62,011 nt of DNA, taken from NCBI GenBank assembly GCA_019753285.1, contig JAIELD010000022.1, forward strand, positions 1-62,011, given 5' to 3'. Positions 40,999 to 50,022 of this stretch are shown here, piece by piece (position 1 is the first letter of the stretch; each line of letters begins with the position of its first letter). The stretch comes from Beijerinckiaceae bacterium. GTDB lineage: Bacteria; Pseudomonadota; Alphaproteobacteria; Rhizobiales; Beijerinckiaceae. The notes below the pieces were generated by a model that had not been told where the DNA came from, did no database searches, and saw only the letters and a list, made by a program, of their open reading frames with translations. Made by a program: the position numbers and the translations under genes.

Positions 40999-42576
40999 TT
41001 AGCTTCGCGCGCGGTCCGGCCGGCCGGCAAACTGGCGATCCGGGCCGCGTCCGGCCGCTGGGCGGTCTCCCGCCGGGCGAGGCGCGTAAGCCGGCTTTGC
41101 GCCTTGCGGCTTGTGCCAATGACGTTCGCCCGAGGGACGCTCGCCTGCAGGACGCTCGATGGCCGGGCGCTCGCCCTGCGGACGCGGCGCACGATCGGCA
41201 AAGCCCCGTTCGTCGCGCGGTCTGTTGCCCTGATAGCCGCCGCCGAAGCCGCCGGGCCGCTGGCCGCGATTATTGGGTCGCGCACCGTTGCGGTTTTCCG
41301 GCCGCGGGCCGGATGAGCGCTCGGGAAGCGTCGTGCCGAGCGCGTGCTGAACGATGTCGACCGTCTTCTTCATCGTACGCTCGATATCGCGGAACGCCCG
41401 GATTTCATCGGGCGAGACGAGGGCGATCGCCATGCCGCTTGCGCCGGCACGCGCCGTGCGGCCGATGCGATGGACATAGGCTTCCGGCACGTCCGGGATG
41501 TCGAAGTTGATGACATGGCTCAGGCCGTCGATGTCGATGCCGCGCGCCGCGATGTCGGTGGCGACGAGGAAGTCGATGCGTCCGTCCTTCAGGTCCCGAA
41601 GCGCCCGCTCACGCTGGCTCTGGCTCTTGTTGCCGTGGATCGCGACAGCCTCGATACCCGCCTGGACGAGCGACTTCGTCACCTTGTCCGCGCCATGCTT
41701 GGTGCGGCAGAAGACGATGCCGCGATCGATCTTGTATTCCTCGATCAGCGTCTCGAGCAGTTGCTGCTTCTTCGAGCGGTCGACGATGATCGCCTTCTGC
41801 TCGATCTTGTCGACCGTGCGGGCGGCCGGCGTCACGGCGACACGAACGGGATCGTTCAGCAACTCGTCGGCAAGGCCTTGGATCGTCGCCGGCATGGTCG
41901 CAGAGAAGAACAAGCTCTGGCGCTGCTTCGGCACCATCTTGACGATCTTGCGGATGTCATTGACGAAACCGAGATCGAGCATGTGGTCGGCTTCGTCGAG
42001 CACGAGCATCTGCACGTCGGCAAGCGACAGCGCGCGGCGGTTGACGAGATCGAGGAGACGGCCAGGCGTCGCGATCAGCACATCGACGCCCGCCTGAAGC
42101 GCGCGGACCTGCTTGCCGATCGGCAAGCCGCCGAACACCACGCCGCGCGAGATGCGCATGAAGCGACCATAGGAGGCGAAACTGTCATGAATCTGCCCGG
42201 CGAGTTCGCGCGTCGGGCACAGGATGAGCGCGAGGCAGGAGCGCTGGGGAGCCCGCGCCTTGCTTTCGAACAGGCGCTGCAGGATTGGCAGCGCGAAAGC
42301 CGCCGTCTTGCCGGTGCCGGTCTGCGCGATGCCGATGATGTCGCGGCCAGCGAGCAGAGGCGGGATCGCCTGCATCTGGATCGGCGTCGGGGTTTCATAA
42401 TTCTCGGCGGCGAGCGCCTTCAGCAGCAGGCCCTTGAGGCCGAGCTCAGCGAAGGGGCCGACATTCTGCATGGCCGCAGGCGGCTGCGCGGGCACGAAGG
42501 CAGGAGCATTGTTTTGTGCCATGGGAGCGCTCGCAGCGATAGGAGCGTGCGTCATCGTTTCAGTCGTATTCGACAT
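40999..42576 (-). CDS. rhlE: DEAD-box ATP-dependent RNA helicase, RhlE-like
   Basis: A 525-residue helicase from ATG 42576. An N-terminal ~45-residue Pro/Ala-rich segment leads to the Q motif (NYETPTPIQMQAIP), Walker A AQTGTGKTAAF, PTRELAGQ, TPGRLLDL, VLDEADHMLDLGF, SATMP, then FCRTKHGADK, ATDIAARGIDI and HRIGRTARAG. Each of the SF2 DEAD motifs is intact. The C-terminal ~120 residues are a disordered Arg/Gly/Pro-rich tail that binds RNA without sequence preference. Such helicases remodel rRNA and mRNA, often at low temperature. The long ~300-nt leader is in keeping with cold-induced control. The exact paralogue (RhlE rather than CsdA or SrmB) is a moderate-confidence call. Confidence 0.9.
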   Translation of the reverse strand: MSNTTETMTHAPIAASAPMAQNNAPAFVPAQPPAAMQNVGPFAELGLKGLLLKALAAENYETPTPIQMQAIPPLLAGRDIIGIAQTGTGKTAAFALPILQRLFESKARAPQRSCLALILCPTRELAGQIHDSFASYGRFMRISRGVVFGGLPIGKQVRALQAGVDVLIATPGRLLDLVNRRALSLADVQMLVLDEADHMLDLGFVNDIRKIVKMVPKQRQSLFFSATMPATIQGLADELLNDPVRVAVTPAARTVDKIEQKAIIVDRSKKQQLLETLIEEYKIDRGIVFCRTKHGADKVTKSLVQAGIEAVAIHGNKSQSQRERALRDLKDGRIDFLVATDIAARGIDIDGLSHVINFDIPDVPEAYVHRIGRTARAGASGMAIALVSPDEIRAFRDIERTMKKTVDIVQHALGTTLPERSSGPRPENRNGARPNNRGQRPGGFGGGYQGNRPRDERGFADRAPRPQGERPAIERPAGERPSGERHWHKPQGAKPAYAPRPAGDRPAAGRGPDRQFAGRPDRARS

Positions 42577-42880
42577 GATTGGGTCAGTCTTTCGGTTCCA
42601 GATCGTAAAAGGGGTCGACGGCCACGAGCAGGCCCGACCAGAAAGGCCTTGCCGTGGGACGTACCCTCGCGTGACGGGGAAGCGTCGGACATGATGCGAT
42701 GTCGTGCCGCGGCCTTTTGACCGTTCGTGCAAGGACATCAGGGGGAGAAGATGGCGCCAGGCGCCGAAGCGCCGAGTTCACGCAGCCATCTAAAGACCGG
42801 ATCGGTCGATGGAAGAAGCGAATGCGCTCATTCGCCTCTCAAGTCAATCGCTTTGCTGCAATGCAGCTATGCGAGGCCGA
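42577..42880 (-). promoter_or_regulatory. Long 5' leader/promoter region of the DEAD-box helicase
   Basis: A 304-bp gap with no supported gene. A 7-bp inverted repeat GCGAATG-CGCT-CATTCGC at 42818-42835 lies just after the upstream phosphatase stop and may end that transcript. On the minus strand TTGACT near 42845 could be a -35 box, giving a ~250-nt leader. Long structured leaders are typical of cold-shock DEAD-box mRNAs; no cold-box sequence was identified. Confidence 0.4.
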
Positions 42881-43588
42881 CTAAAGTCCGAGTTCCTTGC
42901 GAAGTTCGGCTTTTGCCACCTCGAATTCGGCCTTGAAATCCGGCTGTTGCATGAGGCGGGCCGCGATCGCGGTGCCTGCGATCCGCCCCATCTCGATGTC
43001 GGAGCGATAGTGAATGCCGCCGACCACCCGGTTGTTCGCATAATCCCACGCCCTCGCCATGATCTCGGTGCGTTTTTCCGGGACCATGTTGGAAAGCACG
43101 ATGCCCATCAGCGTCCCCACGGTGGCGTGGCCGGACGGCCAGGCTCCCGAATTCGAGATCTTCACGGCAGGCTTCACGAGTTCGCTCAGCTTGTGCGGCC
43201 GCGTCCGCTTCCAGAAATCCTTGGCGGGGTCGACCACCGCGCCTTCGGTCTCGACGACGCGATCGAAAAAGGCCGTGAATTTCGGCAAGGCGTCGGGCTT
43301 GAACTTCTCGCCCATCACATTCGTGAAGCGCCAGACGTTCTCCGTTGCATCAGCGGCGGCCGCTGCGGCCATTTCGGGCGTCCGCGTAACCTGATAGGTC
43401 AGCACCTCGCCCAACTCCCTTTTCGTGACGATGCTGTCGTCAGCCGGCGGCGGGGGAAGCAAAGCCTTGAGATCGAGCTCCTTCGCCGTGATGAAAGGGA
43501 CCGCATCGGCAGCAAAGGCTGTGGACGCGGCAGGGCCGCCGACGAGACCGGACAGGAACAACCCGGCCGCCAGAACCAATATACGCAT
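42881..43588 (-). CDS. PAP2-family class A acid phosphatase
   Basis: A 235-residue exported phosphatase from ATG 43588, where a Sec signal (MRILVLAAGLFLSGLVGG, STAFA^AD) begins. The three PAP2 motifs are intact: KDFWKRTRPHKL near residue 130 (K-x6-RP), WPSGHATVG near 158 (PSGH) and NNRVVGGIHYRSD near 192 (R-x5-H-x3-D). This is the periplasmic non-specific acid phosphatase pattern. It probably recovers phosphate from organic phosphomonoesters. It lies 304 bp upstream of the helicase gene and is divergent from the ABC operon. Confidence 0.9.
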   Translation of the reverse strand: MRILVLAAGLFLSGLVGGPAASTAFAADAVPFITAKELDLKALLPPPPADDSIVTKRELGEVLTYQVTRTPEMAAAAAADATENVWRFTNVMGEKFKPDALPKFTAFFDRVVETEGAVVDPAKDFWKRTRPHKLSELVKPAVKISNSGAWPSGHATVGTLMGIVLSNMVPEKRTEIMARAWDYANNRVVGGIHYRSDIEMGRIAGTAIAARLMQQPDFKAEFEVAKAELRKELGL

Positions 43589-43805
43589 CGATCTACCCCT
43601 CATATCTTTGTTCGTCCCCGTAGCACGCGGCGTGTGACAAACCCGTGAAGGCGCTCCAAGGCCCATGCACAGCGTCGCGCGCGACGTGAGAAAACTTGCT
43701 TTTGCACGCCGAGTACGGCAGCATCACACCAGTGATCCGCGTTGCGCCGGCGGCTTTCCGGCAGCACGATAAAGCGGACCGCGTCATTTCGCCAGAGAGC
43801 GGAAG

Positions 43806-44693
43806 ATGGAAGGCGGGAGAGCACCGGTGGCGCAGATGCGGCGGCGATTGAGCCTTGTCGAGACTTCCACGGTGGTTCAGCCGGCCGTCTCGCTGACAGG
43901 CGTGTCGATCGCTTATGGGCTCAAATCCGGCGGCCGCTACGAGGCTGTCGCTCCGGTCAACCTCTCCGTGGAGGAGGGCGAGTTCACCGCCATCGTCGGC
44001 CCGACAGGCTGCGGCAAATCCACCCTTCTCAATGCCGCAGCAGGGCTCATCCGACCCGCGAGCGGCATCGTCAGCATCTTCGGACAGAAGCTCGATGGCC
44101 TCAACCAGCAGGCGGGCTATCTCTTCCAGGCCGATGCGCTTATGCCATGGAAGACCGTGCTCGAAAACGCCAGCATCGGTCTCGAGGTTGCCGGCATGCA
44201 AAAAGGCGAGGCGCGCGCCAAGGCCTCGGCACTGCTCGCGCGCGTCGGGCTGAAAACATTTCTCGACCGCTATCCGCACCAGCTTTCAGGCGGTCAGCGC
44301 AAGCGCGTGGCGCTGGCGCAGATGCTGGTGCGCAATCCGAAGATCCTGCTCATGGACGAGCCGTTCGGCCCGCTCGACGCGCAGACGCGCCTCATCATGG
44401 GCGAGTTGCTCATCGATCTCTGGCAGGCGGACCGCAAGGCGGCGATGTTCGTGACGCATGATCTGGACGAGGCGATCGCGCTCGCCGACCGCGTCATCAT
44501 CATGTCGGCAGGGCCGTCCGCCACCATCATCGGCGACTTCAAGGTCGACATACCCCGCCCGCGCGACGTGGCGGAAGTGCGGGCGGACCGCCGCTTCCAC
44601 GACCTTCACAGCGCCATCTGGAGCGTGCTGCGCGACGAGGTCCGCAAGGCCTACGGCCAGTTCGCGGCCGAACCGGAAGGAGCAGGCGCGTGA
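43806..44693 (+). CDS. SsuB/ThiZ/TauB-type ABC importer ATPase
   Basis: A 295-residue ATPase. Walker A GPTGCGKST is near residue 66, Q-loop region YLFQADALMPWKTVLEN near 104 (the MPW motif of the nitrate/sulfonate/taurine family), signature LSGGQRKRVALAQML near 160, Walker B ILLMDEPFGPLDAQTR near 180 and FVTHDLDEAIALADR near 215. The start is uncertain: ATG 43806, GTG 43827 (with GGGAG ahead) or ATG 43836 are all in frame. It overlaps the permease gene. The family imports sulfonates, nitrate, taurine or pyrimidine precursors; the substrate is not fixed. Confidence 0.9.
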   Translation: MEGGRAPVAQMRRRLSLVETSTVVQPAVSLTGVSIAYGLKSGGRYEAVAPVNLSVEEGEFTAIVGPTGCGKSTLLNAAAGLIRPASGIVSIFGQKLDGLNQQAGYLFQADALMPWKTVLENASIGLEVAGMQKGEARAKASALLARVGLKTFLDRYPHQLSGGQRKRVALAQMLVRNPKILLMDEPFGPLDAQTRLIMGELLIDLWQADRKAAMFVTHDLDEAIALADRVIIMSAGPSATIIGDFKVDIPRPRDVAEVRADRRFHDLHSAIWSVLRDEVRKAYGQFAAEPEGAGA

Positions 44694-45490
44694 TGATGGA
44701 CCGCACCAGGCTCATCGGGCTTCAGCTCGCCGTCGCGCTCGGCATCATTCTCCTGTGGCACGTCGCGACGACGACGCCGGACATCTTCAACGTGAAGACG
44801 GCGCAGTTCTTTTTTTCCACGCCCGCCGATATCGCGGCCCGCGTCGTGAAGATGTTCTCCACCGGCATCATCTGGCGCCATCTCGGCATCACGCTCGTCG
44901 AGGCGGCGCTCGCCTTCGTGATCGGCGCGGGGCTCGGTCTCGCCTTCGGCTTCTGGTTCGCGCGCAAGCCCTTTCTCGCCGCCATCGCCGATCCGTTCCT
45001 CAAGGCGATGAACTCCCTGCCCCGTGTCGTGCTGGCGCCGATCTTCGCGCTCTGGTTCGGCAATGGGATCGCCTCCAAGGTGGCGCTCGGCGTGACGCTC
45101 GTATTCTTCATCGTGTTCTTCAACGTCTTCCAGGGCGTGCGGGAGGTGAACCAGAACATCCTCTCGAACGCACGCATGCTCGGCATGAACGAGCGGCAAT
45201 TGCTTCGCCACGTCTATTGGCCGGCGGCACTTGCCTGGGTGTTCTCGTCCCTCCACACATCGGTCGGATTCGCGGTGGTCGGTGCGGTTGTCGGCGAATA
45301 TCTCGGCTCGTCCGCTGGCCTCGGCTATCTCATCCACGAGTCTGAGGGCGTATTCGACACGACCGGCGTGTTCGCGGGGATGTTCATCCTCAGCGTTTTC
45401 GTCATTCTCGTCGATGTGCTGGTGACCGTGCTTGAGCGTCACCTCCTCAACTGGCAGCCGGAGCAATCCTCCGCTCTCGCCAAGGCTTGA
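44693..45490 (+). CDS. SsuC/ThiX/TauC-type ABC importer permease
   Basis: A 265-residue permease from ATG 44693, which shares one base with the ATPase stop; GTG 44690 is the alternative. It has six helices and the binding-protein-dependent EAA loop NARMLGMNERQLLRHVYWPAAL near residues 160-180. GITLVEAALAFVIGAGLGLA near 64 and AVVGAVVGEYLGSSAGLGYL near 200 are conserved in this family. It forms a homodimeric pore. The gene ends 32 nt before the binding-protein start. Confidence 0.9.
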   Translation: MMDRTRLIGLQLAVALGIILLWHVATTTPDIFNVKTAQFFFSTPADIAARVVKMFSTGIIWRHLGITLVEAALAFVIGAGLGLAFGFWFARKPFLAAIADPFLKAMNSLPRVVLAPIFALWFGNGIASKVALGVTLVFFIVFFNVFQGVREVNQNILSNARMLGMNERQLLRHVYWPAALAWVFSSLHTSVGFAVVGAVVGEYLGSSAGLGYLIHESEGVFDTTGVFAGMFILSVFVILVDVLVTVLERHLLNWQPEQSSALAKA

Positions 45491-45522
45491 TTTTCATTCA
45501 AACGATAACAGGAGTTTCGATC

Positions 45523-46548
45523 ATGGATCGCAGGCAATTCGTCATTTCGGCCGCCGCCTCGCTGGGTCTTCCCGCTACTTTTTCAGGCGCGGCGCGCGCG
45601 CAGGCAAAGCTCGAAAAGCCGTCGATCGTGCTCGGCGTCGGCGGCAAGACGCTGCTCTACTATCTGCCGCTGACCATCGCCGAGCGGCAGGGCTTCTTCA
45701 AGGAGCAGGGCCTCGCGGTTGAAATCCAGGATTTCGGCGGCGGCTCGAAATCGCTGCAGTCGCTGATCGGCGGATCGGTCGATTGCGTGACCGGCGCTTA
45801 TGAGCACACGATCCGCATGCAGGCCAAAGGCCAGGACATCCGCGCCGTTACTGAGCTCGGACGATTCCCGGCCATCGTCATCTGCGTGCGCAAGGATCTC
45901 GCCGGCAAGGTGAAGTCCGCAGCCGATTTTAAGGGCCTCAAGATTGGCGTCACCGCGCCGGGCTCGTCCACCTACATCATGGCGGCCTATGCCATGAACA
46001 AGGCCGGGTTGAAACCGTCCGACGCGTCATTCATCGGGGTTGGCTCGGGTGCAAGCGCCGTCGCCGCCATGAAGCGCGGCGACATCGACGTCATCTCCCA
46101 TCTCGAACCCGTCATCGGCAAGCTCGAGGGCGACGGCGACGTGGTGACCCTGATCGACACCCGCACGGAGGCCGGCACCAAGGCCTTGTTCGGCGGCTCG
46201 AACCCGGCGGCCGTCGTCTATCTGAAGCAGGATTTCATCACGGCCAACCCCAACACGACGCAGGCTATCGTCAACGCCTTCGTAAAATCGTTGAAATGGC
46301 TCGCCAAGGCGACGCCGGACGATGTGGCGAACGCAGTGCCCGCCGAATACCACCTCGGCGACCGCGACCTCTACCTCAAGGCCGTCAAGGGATCGCTCGA
46401 AAGCTACTCACGCACGGGCATCATCGCGCAGGCCGGACAGGAGAGCGTCTACGCCATGCTGAAAGCGCTCGACCCTGAGCTTGCCGCATCGAGCGTCGAC
46501 CTCAGCCACACCTTCGACGGGCGGTTCGTCGCGAAAGCGAACGTCTAG
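45523..46548 (+). CDS. SsuA/ThiY (NMT1)-type ABC binding protein
   Basis: A 341-residue periplasmic binding protein from ATG 45523, with AGGAG 11 nt ahead. A Tat signal is present (MDRRQFVISAAASLG, ARA^QA). The mature protein begins IVLGVGGKTLLYYLPLTIAE, then RQGFFKEQGLAVEIQDFGGG near residue 58, AYEHTIRMQAKGQ near 90, LKIGVTAPGSSTYIMAAYAM near 138 and AMKRGDIDVISHLEPV near 180. These fit the NMT1/THI5-like fold used for pyrimidine, sulfonate, nitrate and aromatic ligands. The adjacent pyridoxal kinase gene hints at a vitamin precursor, but no thiamine riboswitch precedes the operon. Confidence 0.9.
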   Translation: MDRRQFVISAAASLGLPATFSGAARAQAKLEKPSIVLGVGGKTLLYYLPLTIAERQGFFKEQGLAVEIQDFGGGSKSLQSLIGGSVDCVTGAYEHTIRMQAKGQDIRAVTELGRFPAIVICVRKDLAGKVKSAADFKGLKIGVTAPGSSTYIMAAYAMNKAGLKPSDASFIGVGSGASAVAAMKRGDIDVISHLEPVIGKLEGDGDVVTLIDTRTEAGTKALFGGSNPAAVVYLKQDFITANPNTTQAIVNAFVKSLKWLAKATPDDVANAVPAEYHLGDRDLYLKAVKGSLESYSRTGIIAQAGQESVYAMLKALDPELAASSVDLSHTFDGRFVAKANV

Positions 46549-46673
46549 AGTTTGCGGCGAAAATGTGGCAGTGACATCCGCGGGATGCTCGTTTTAACCA
46601 GGACGAGCCATCTCGCCGACGGTCCGGCAGTCCGGCCGGAATGCAGGACGGTCTACCAGGATTTACCGCTCTC

Positions 46674-47528
46674 ATGCCGCTGACGATTTTGTCCATCCAG
46701 TCCCATGTTGCGTTCGGCCATGTCGGCAACTCGGCCGCGACCTTCCCGATGCAGCGTCTCGGCGTCGAGGTGATGCCGATCCACACCGTCCAGTTCTCGA
46801 ACCATACCGGCTACGGCGACTGGAAGGGTCGTGTCTTCGACGGTGCGATGATCGACGAACTCGTATCGGGCCTTGCCGATCGCGGCGTGCTCGGCAGATG
46901 CAATGCGGTGCTGTCGGGCTATATGGGCTCGGCCGAGATCGGCCATAGCGTGCTCGATGCAGCGGGCCGGGTGCGCAAATTCAACCGCGACGCGATCTAT
47001 GCCTGTGACCCCGTCATCGGCGATGTGGGCCGCGGCATCTTCGTGCGGCCGGGCGTGCCCGAATTCATGAAGGCCCAGGCCGTGCCCTGCGCGCGCATCA
47101 TCACGCCTAACCAGTTCGAGCTCGAATATCTCGCCGGCCACCCTGCCCGTTCGGCGAGCGATCTTTCCGCCGCGCTTGCAATCGTGCACAAGACAGGGCC
47201 TGAGATCATCCTCGTCACATCCTACATCGGCGAGGAGACGCCCGACGGCTCGATCGATCTCATCGTGTCCTCGCCAAACGGGCTCTGGCAGGTGCGCACC
47301 CCCAAGCTCGAGATCGAGGTGAATGGCGCGGGAGATGCCATCGCCGCGCTGTTCCTCGTGCACTTCCTGCGCACCGATTCAGCGCCCACAGCCCTTCAGA
47401 ATGCGGCCTCGTCGATCTTCGGCCTGTTGCGCAGGACGCAGGAGGAAGGCTCGCGCGAACTTCTCATCGTCGAGGCGCAAGATGAATTCGTGAAGCCGAG
47501 CCGCATGTTCGCGGTGGAGAAGATCTAG
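46674..47528 (+). CDS. pdxY: Pyridoxal kinase (PdxY-like)
   Basis: A 284-residue ribokinase-fold vitamin kinase. ATG 46674 is chosen because [20 protein letters not shown] begins right after; the frame extends to 46641. Marks are [13 protein letters not shown] near residue 40, [12 protein letters not shown] near 78, [16 protein letters not shown] near 107, [13 protein letters not shown] near 142 and the anion-hole/catalytic [17 protein letters not shown] near 218. It makes pyridoxal 5'-phosphate from pyridoxal and ATP. It lies 125 nt after the ABC binding-protein gene on the same strand and may share its transcript. Confidence 0.93.
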   Translation: MPLTILSIQSHVAFGHVGNSAATFPMQRLGVEVMPIHTVQFSNHTGYGDWKGRVFDGAMIDELVSGLADRGVLGRCNAVLSGYMGSAEIGHSVLDAAGRVRKFNRDAIYACDPVIGDVGRGIFVRPGVPEFMKAQAVPCARIITPNQFELEYLAGHPARSASDLSAALAIVHKTGPEIILVTSYIGEETPDGSIDLIVSSPNGLWQVRTPKLEIEVNGAGDAIAALFLVHFLRTDSAPTALQNAASSIFGLLRRTQEEGSRELLIVEAQDEFVKPSRMFAVEKI

Positions 47529-47540
47529 GCTTCAAAAACT

Positions 47541-47631
47541 GTCATCCCGGACGGCGCAGCCAAGCCGGGATCCGTCGTCACAGAATGGTAGGACATGGGT
47601 CCCGGATAGCCTTGCGGCTTCCGGGACGACG
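47541..47631. repeat. Palindromic intergenic repeat, two-hairpin type
   Basis: Two stem-loops, ATCCCGG...CCGGGAT (47544-47571) and GTCCCGGAxAGC...GGCTxCCGGGAC (47599-47627), lie between converging pdxY and leuA. The outer ends GTCATCCCGG and CCGGGACGAC are themselves near-inverted copies. This two-hairpin unit resembles REP/BIME-like elements dispersed in Hyphomicrobiales genomes. It may also terminate both genes. Confidence 0.75.
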
Positions 47632-47638
47632 CGTTGGC

Positions 47639-49192
47639 TCAAGCCGCTCCGTGCTGAGGGTGGGTCTGCCGGCTGCGCATTTCGATCTTGTTGAGCCCTG
47701 CAATATAAGCTTTGGCGGACGCAACCAGCGTGTCCGGGTCGGCGGCCCTGCCCGTGACGCTGCGGCCGCTCTGCGTGTCCTCCAGCCGCACAGAAACCTC
47801 CGCCTGCGCATCCGTGCCTTCGGTCACAGCGTGCACCTGATAGAGCGCCAGCTTCGCCTCATGCGGGATGAGAGCGTGAATCGCATTGAAGATCGCATCG
47901 ACCGGGCCGTTGCCGGTCGTCTGCACCGTCTTGTGCGTGCCGTCGACATCGAGCGTCAGCGTCGCTGACTGATGCCCCATCGTGCCGGCGATGACGGTCA
48001 TTGCCATCACCTTGACGCGATCCTGCGCGGTCGAGATGTTCTCGTCGACGAGCGCCTCGATGTCCTCGTCATAGACATGCTTCTTGCGGTCGGCGAGCGC
48101 CTTGAAGCGGACGAAGGCATCTTCGAGCTGGTTGTCGCCCAACTCATAGCCAAGCTCGCCAAGCTTGTTCTTGAAGGCGGCGCGGCCGGAATGCTTGCCC
48201 ATCACCAGCGACGTCTTCTGCACGCCGACGCTCGCCGGCGTCATGATCTCGTAGGTCGTGTTGTTCTTCAGCATGCCGTCCTGGTGGATGCCGCTCTCAT
48301 GCGCGAAGGCGTTCCGGCCGACGATCGCCTTGTTGTACTGCACAGGGAACGAGGTCGCAGCCGAAACCAGCCGCGAGGCGCGGTTCAGCATCGTCGATTC
48401 GATCCCGCACTCGTAGGGCAGAACATCGCCGCGCGTCTTGATTGCCATCACCACCTCTTCGAGCGCGGCATTGCCGGCCCGCTCGCCGATGCCGTTGATG
48501 GTGCACTCGATCTGCCGCGCCCCGCCTTCAAGGCCGCCGAGCGTGTTGGCGACGGCGAGGCCGAGATCATTGTGGCAATGAACCGAGAAGATCGCCTTGT
48601 CAGCGTCCGGCACGCGGTTGCGCACGGCCATGAACATGTCGCGGTATTCGTTCGGCGTCGAATAGCCGACCGTGTCCGGCAGGTTGATCGTGGTGGCGCC
48701 GGCCTTGATCGCCGCCTCGACGCACCGGCAGAGATAGTCGATCGGCGTGCGGGTCGCGTCCATCGCCGACCATTCGACATCCTCGACATGCCCGCGCGCC
48801 CGCGCGACGGTTGCCGAGATGATGGCGAGCACTTCGTCCTCGGACTTTCGCATCTGGTGCGCGAGGTGGATCGGCGAGGTGGAGACGAATGTGTGGATGC
48901 GGCCGCGTTTTGCGCCGCGCACGGCCTCTCCCGCCCGGTCGATATCGGCGTTGATGGCGCGGGCGAGCCCTGCGACGGTCGCGCTTTTCACCTGCCGCGC
49001 GATCTCGGCCACGGCCTCGAAGTCACCCTGACTGGCGATCGGAAAACCCGCCTCGATGATGTCGACGCCCATCGCGTCGAGCAGATGCGCGACTTCGAGC
49101 TTCTCCTCGAAGGTCATGGTCGCGCCGGGGCATTGCTCGCCGTCGCGCAAGGTGGTGTCGAAAATGAAGACTTGGGTCTTGGAAGCGGTCAT
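47639..49192 (-). CDS. leuA: 2-isopropylmalate synthase
   Basis: A 517-residue LeuA, full length for the bacterial type I enzyme; it joins acetyl-CoA and 2-oxoisovalerate in the first step of leucine synthesis. [18 protein letters not shown] at residues 10-27 opens the HMGL-like barrel. [14 protein letters not shown] near 45, [14 protein letters not shown] near 175 and [19 protein letters not shown] near 203 hold the metal and substrate residues. [17 protein letters not shown] near 300 starts the linker. The last ~125 residues are the LeuA allosteric domain for leucine feedback, with [16 protein letters not shown] near its start. ATG 49192. Confidence 0.96.
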   Translation of the reverse strand: MTASKTQVFIFDTTLRDGEQCPGATMTFEEKLEVAHLLDAMGVDIIEAGFPIASQGDFEAVAEIARQVKSATVAGLARAINADIDRAGEAVRGAKRGRIHTFVSTSPIHLAHQMRKSEDEVLAIISATVARARGHVEDVEWSAMDATRTPIDYLCRCVEAAIKAGATTINLPDTVGYSTPNEYRDMFMAVRNRVPDADKAIFSVHCHNDLGLAVANTLGGLEGGARQIECTINGIGERAGNAALEEVVMAIKTRGDVLPYECGIESTMLNRASRLVSAATSFPVQYNKAIVGRNAFAHESGIHQDGMLKNNTTYEIMTPASVGVQKTSLVMGKHSGRAAFKNKLGELGYELGDNQLEDAFVRFKALADRKKHVYDEDIEALVDENISTAQDRVKVMAMTVIAGTMGHQSATLTLDVDGTHKTVQTTGNGPVDAIFNAIHALIPHEAKLALYQVHAVTEGTDAQAEVSVRLEDTQSGRSVTGRAADPDTLVASAKAYIAGLNKIEMRSRQTHPQHGAA

Positions 49193-49650
49193 GTTGAAGA
49201 TCCTGGCAATGGTTGCGCCGCTTGCGCGCGATGCAGGCTGGTCAGCTCAAGCCTAGCAGAGTCGGCGCGAAATTGAGTGGCGAAATGATTGAACGACAAT
49301 GATCGGGATTGCGGTTTCAAATCCCCCAAGAGCCCAGGCGCGTCGCCCAGCCGGCCCCTAGGGGCGGATAAGGAGAAGAAGGGAGCCGAACGCGAGCGAA
49401 AGCGTGGCGCGTGGTGCGCTGGCCTTCATGCCTCTGGACGTCGTCACGTTCATCTCATCCGGTCTCATGTGAGAACCAATTGCACCATGACTATGAGGCA
49501 TCGATTGACGATGTCAATGTCAAGGAAAACGAACGATGGGCAAGGACGCCAGGAAGAGGCCGCGAGCGAGCGTAGCGATTGACGCCGCCGTCATTCCTCG
49601 TGACACTCCGCCGATCATCCTTTGTCTGATTCCATCTGCCGGGAGCCCAC
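49193..49650. promoter_or_regulatory. leuA upstream region
   Basis: A 458-bp stretch without a supported gene. On the leuA strand two abutting TTGACA boxes (49512-49523) lie upstream of a CATAGT -10-like hexamer (49490-49495, 16-bp spacing). Just downstream a 7-codon frame at 49465-49488 reads MVQLVLT, rich in Val and Leu. The palindrome GCCCCTAGGGGC is near 49359-49370. The arrangement hints at a leader, but the predicted start of transcription would fall inside the small frame, so this remains unproven. Confidence 0.4.
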
Positions 49651-50007
49651 ATGCCTGCCAAAATGCCTTTAGCGCTCGTTGCGTTCATGTGCGCGGCCGG
49701 TCTCGCGGCCTGCAATAGTTCAGGGCCGCGGCCTGCGCAGGAGGTGAGCGCGGGACCGGCCACACCGCGCCTTGTCACGCCTGCAGGCTTCAAGCTGCCG
49801 AACGGGCCGGGCTGCCAGGGCGCGGTCGACCGTTTCCAGGCGCTGATCGACGAGGATCTCGAGGTCGGCCATACGATCAAGAGCGTCCATGCGCAGATGT
49901 CGGCCGAGATCGCGCATGCCCGCACGACCTGCGCCGCCGGCAATGATGCGGGTGCGCGGGCCGAGATTGCCGCCTCGCGTAGCCGTCACGGCTATCCGGG
50001 CGGCTGA
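49651..50007 (+). CDS. Small hypothetical lipoprotein
   Basis: A 118-residue protein from ATG 49651 with a lipoprotein signal (MPAKMPLALVAFMCAAGLAAC, of which LAAC is the lipobox and Cys21 the lipidation site). A Pro/Ala-rich linker precedes a conserved helical part with GPGCQGAVDRFQALIDEDLE near residue 52 and AEIAHARTTCAAGNDAGARA near 85. The two cysteines of the mature domain could pair. I recognise the type as a conserved Hyphomicrobiales lipoprotein, but no function is known. It converges on the NUDIX gene. Confidence 0.7.
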   Translation: MPAKMPLALVAFMCAAGLAACNSSGPRPAQEVSAGPATPRLVTPAGFKLPNGPGCQGAVDRFQALIDEDLEVGHTIKSVHAQMSAEIAHARTTCAAGNDAGARAEIAASRSRHGYPGG

Positions 50008-50022
50008 TCCGCTGCCGGTGAA

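Noticed and set aside
43589-43805. TPP riboswitch ahead of the ThiXYZ-like importer
   Set aside because: The conserved THI-box segments are not present in the 217-bp gap; only ordinary divergent-promoter DNA is seen.
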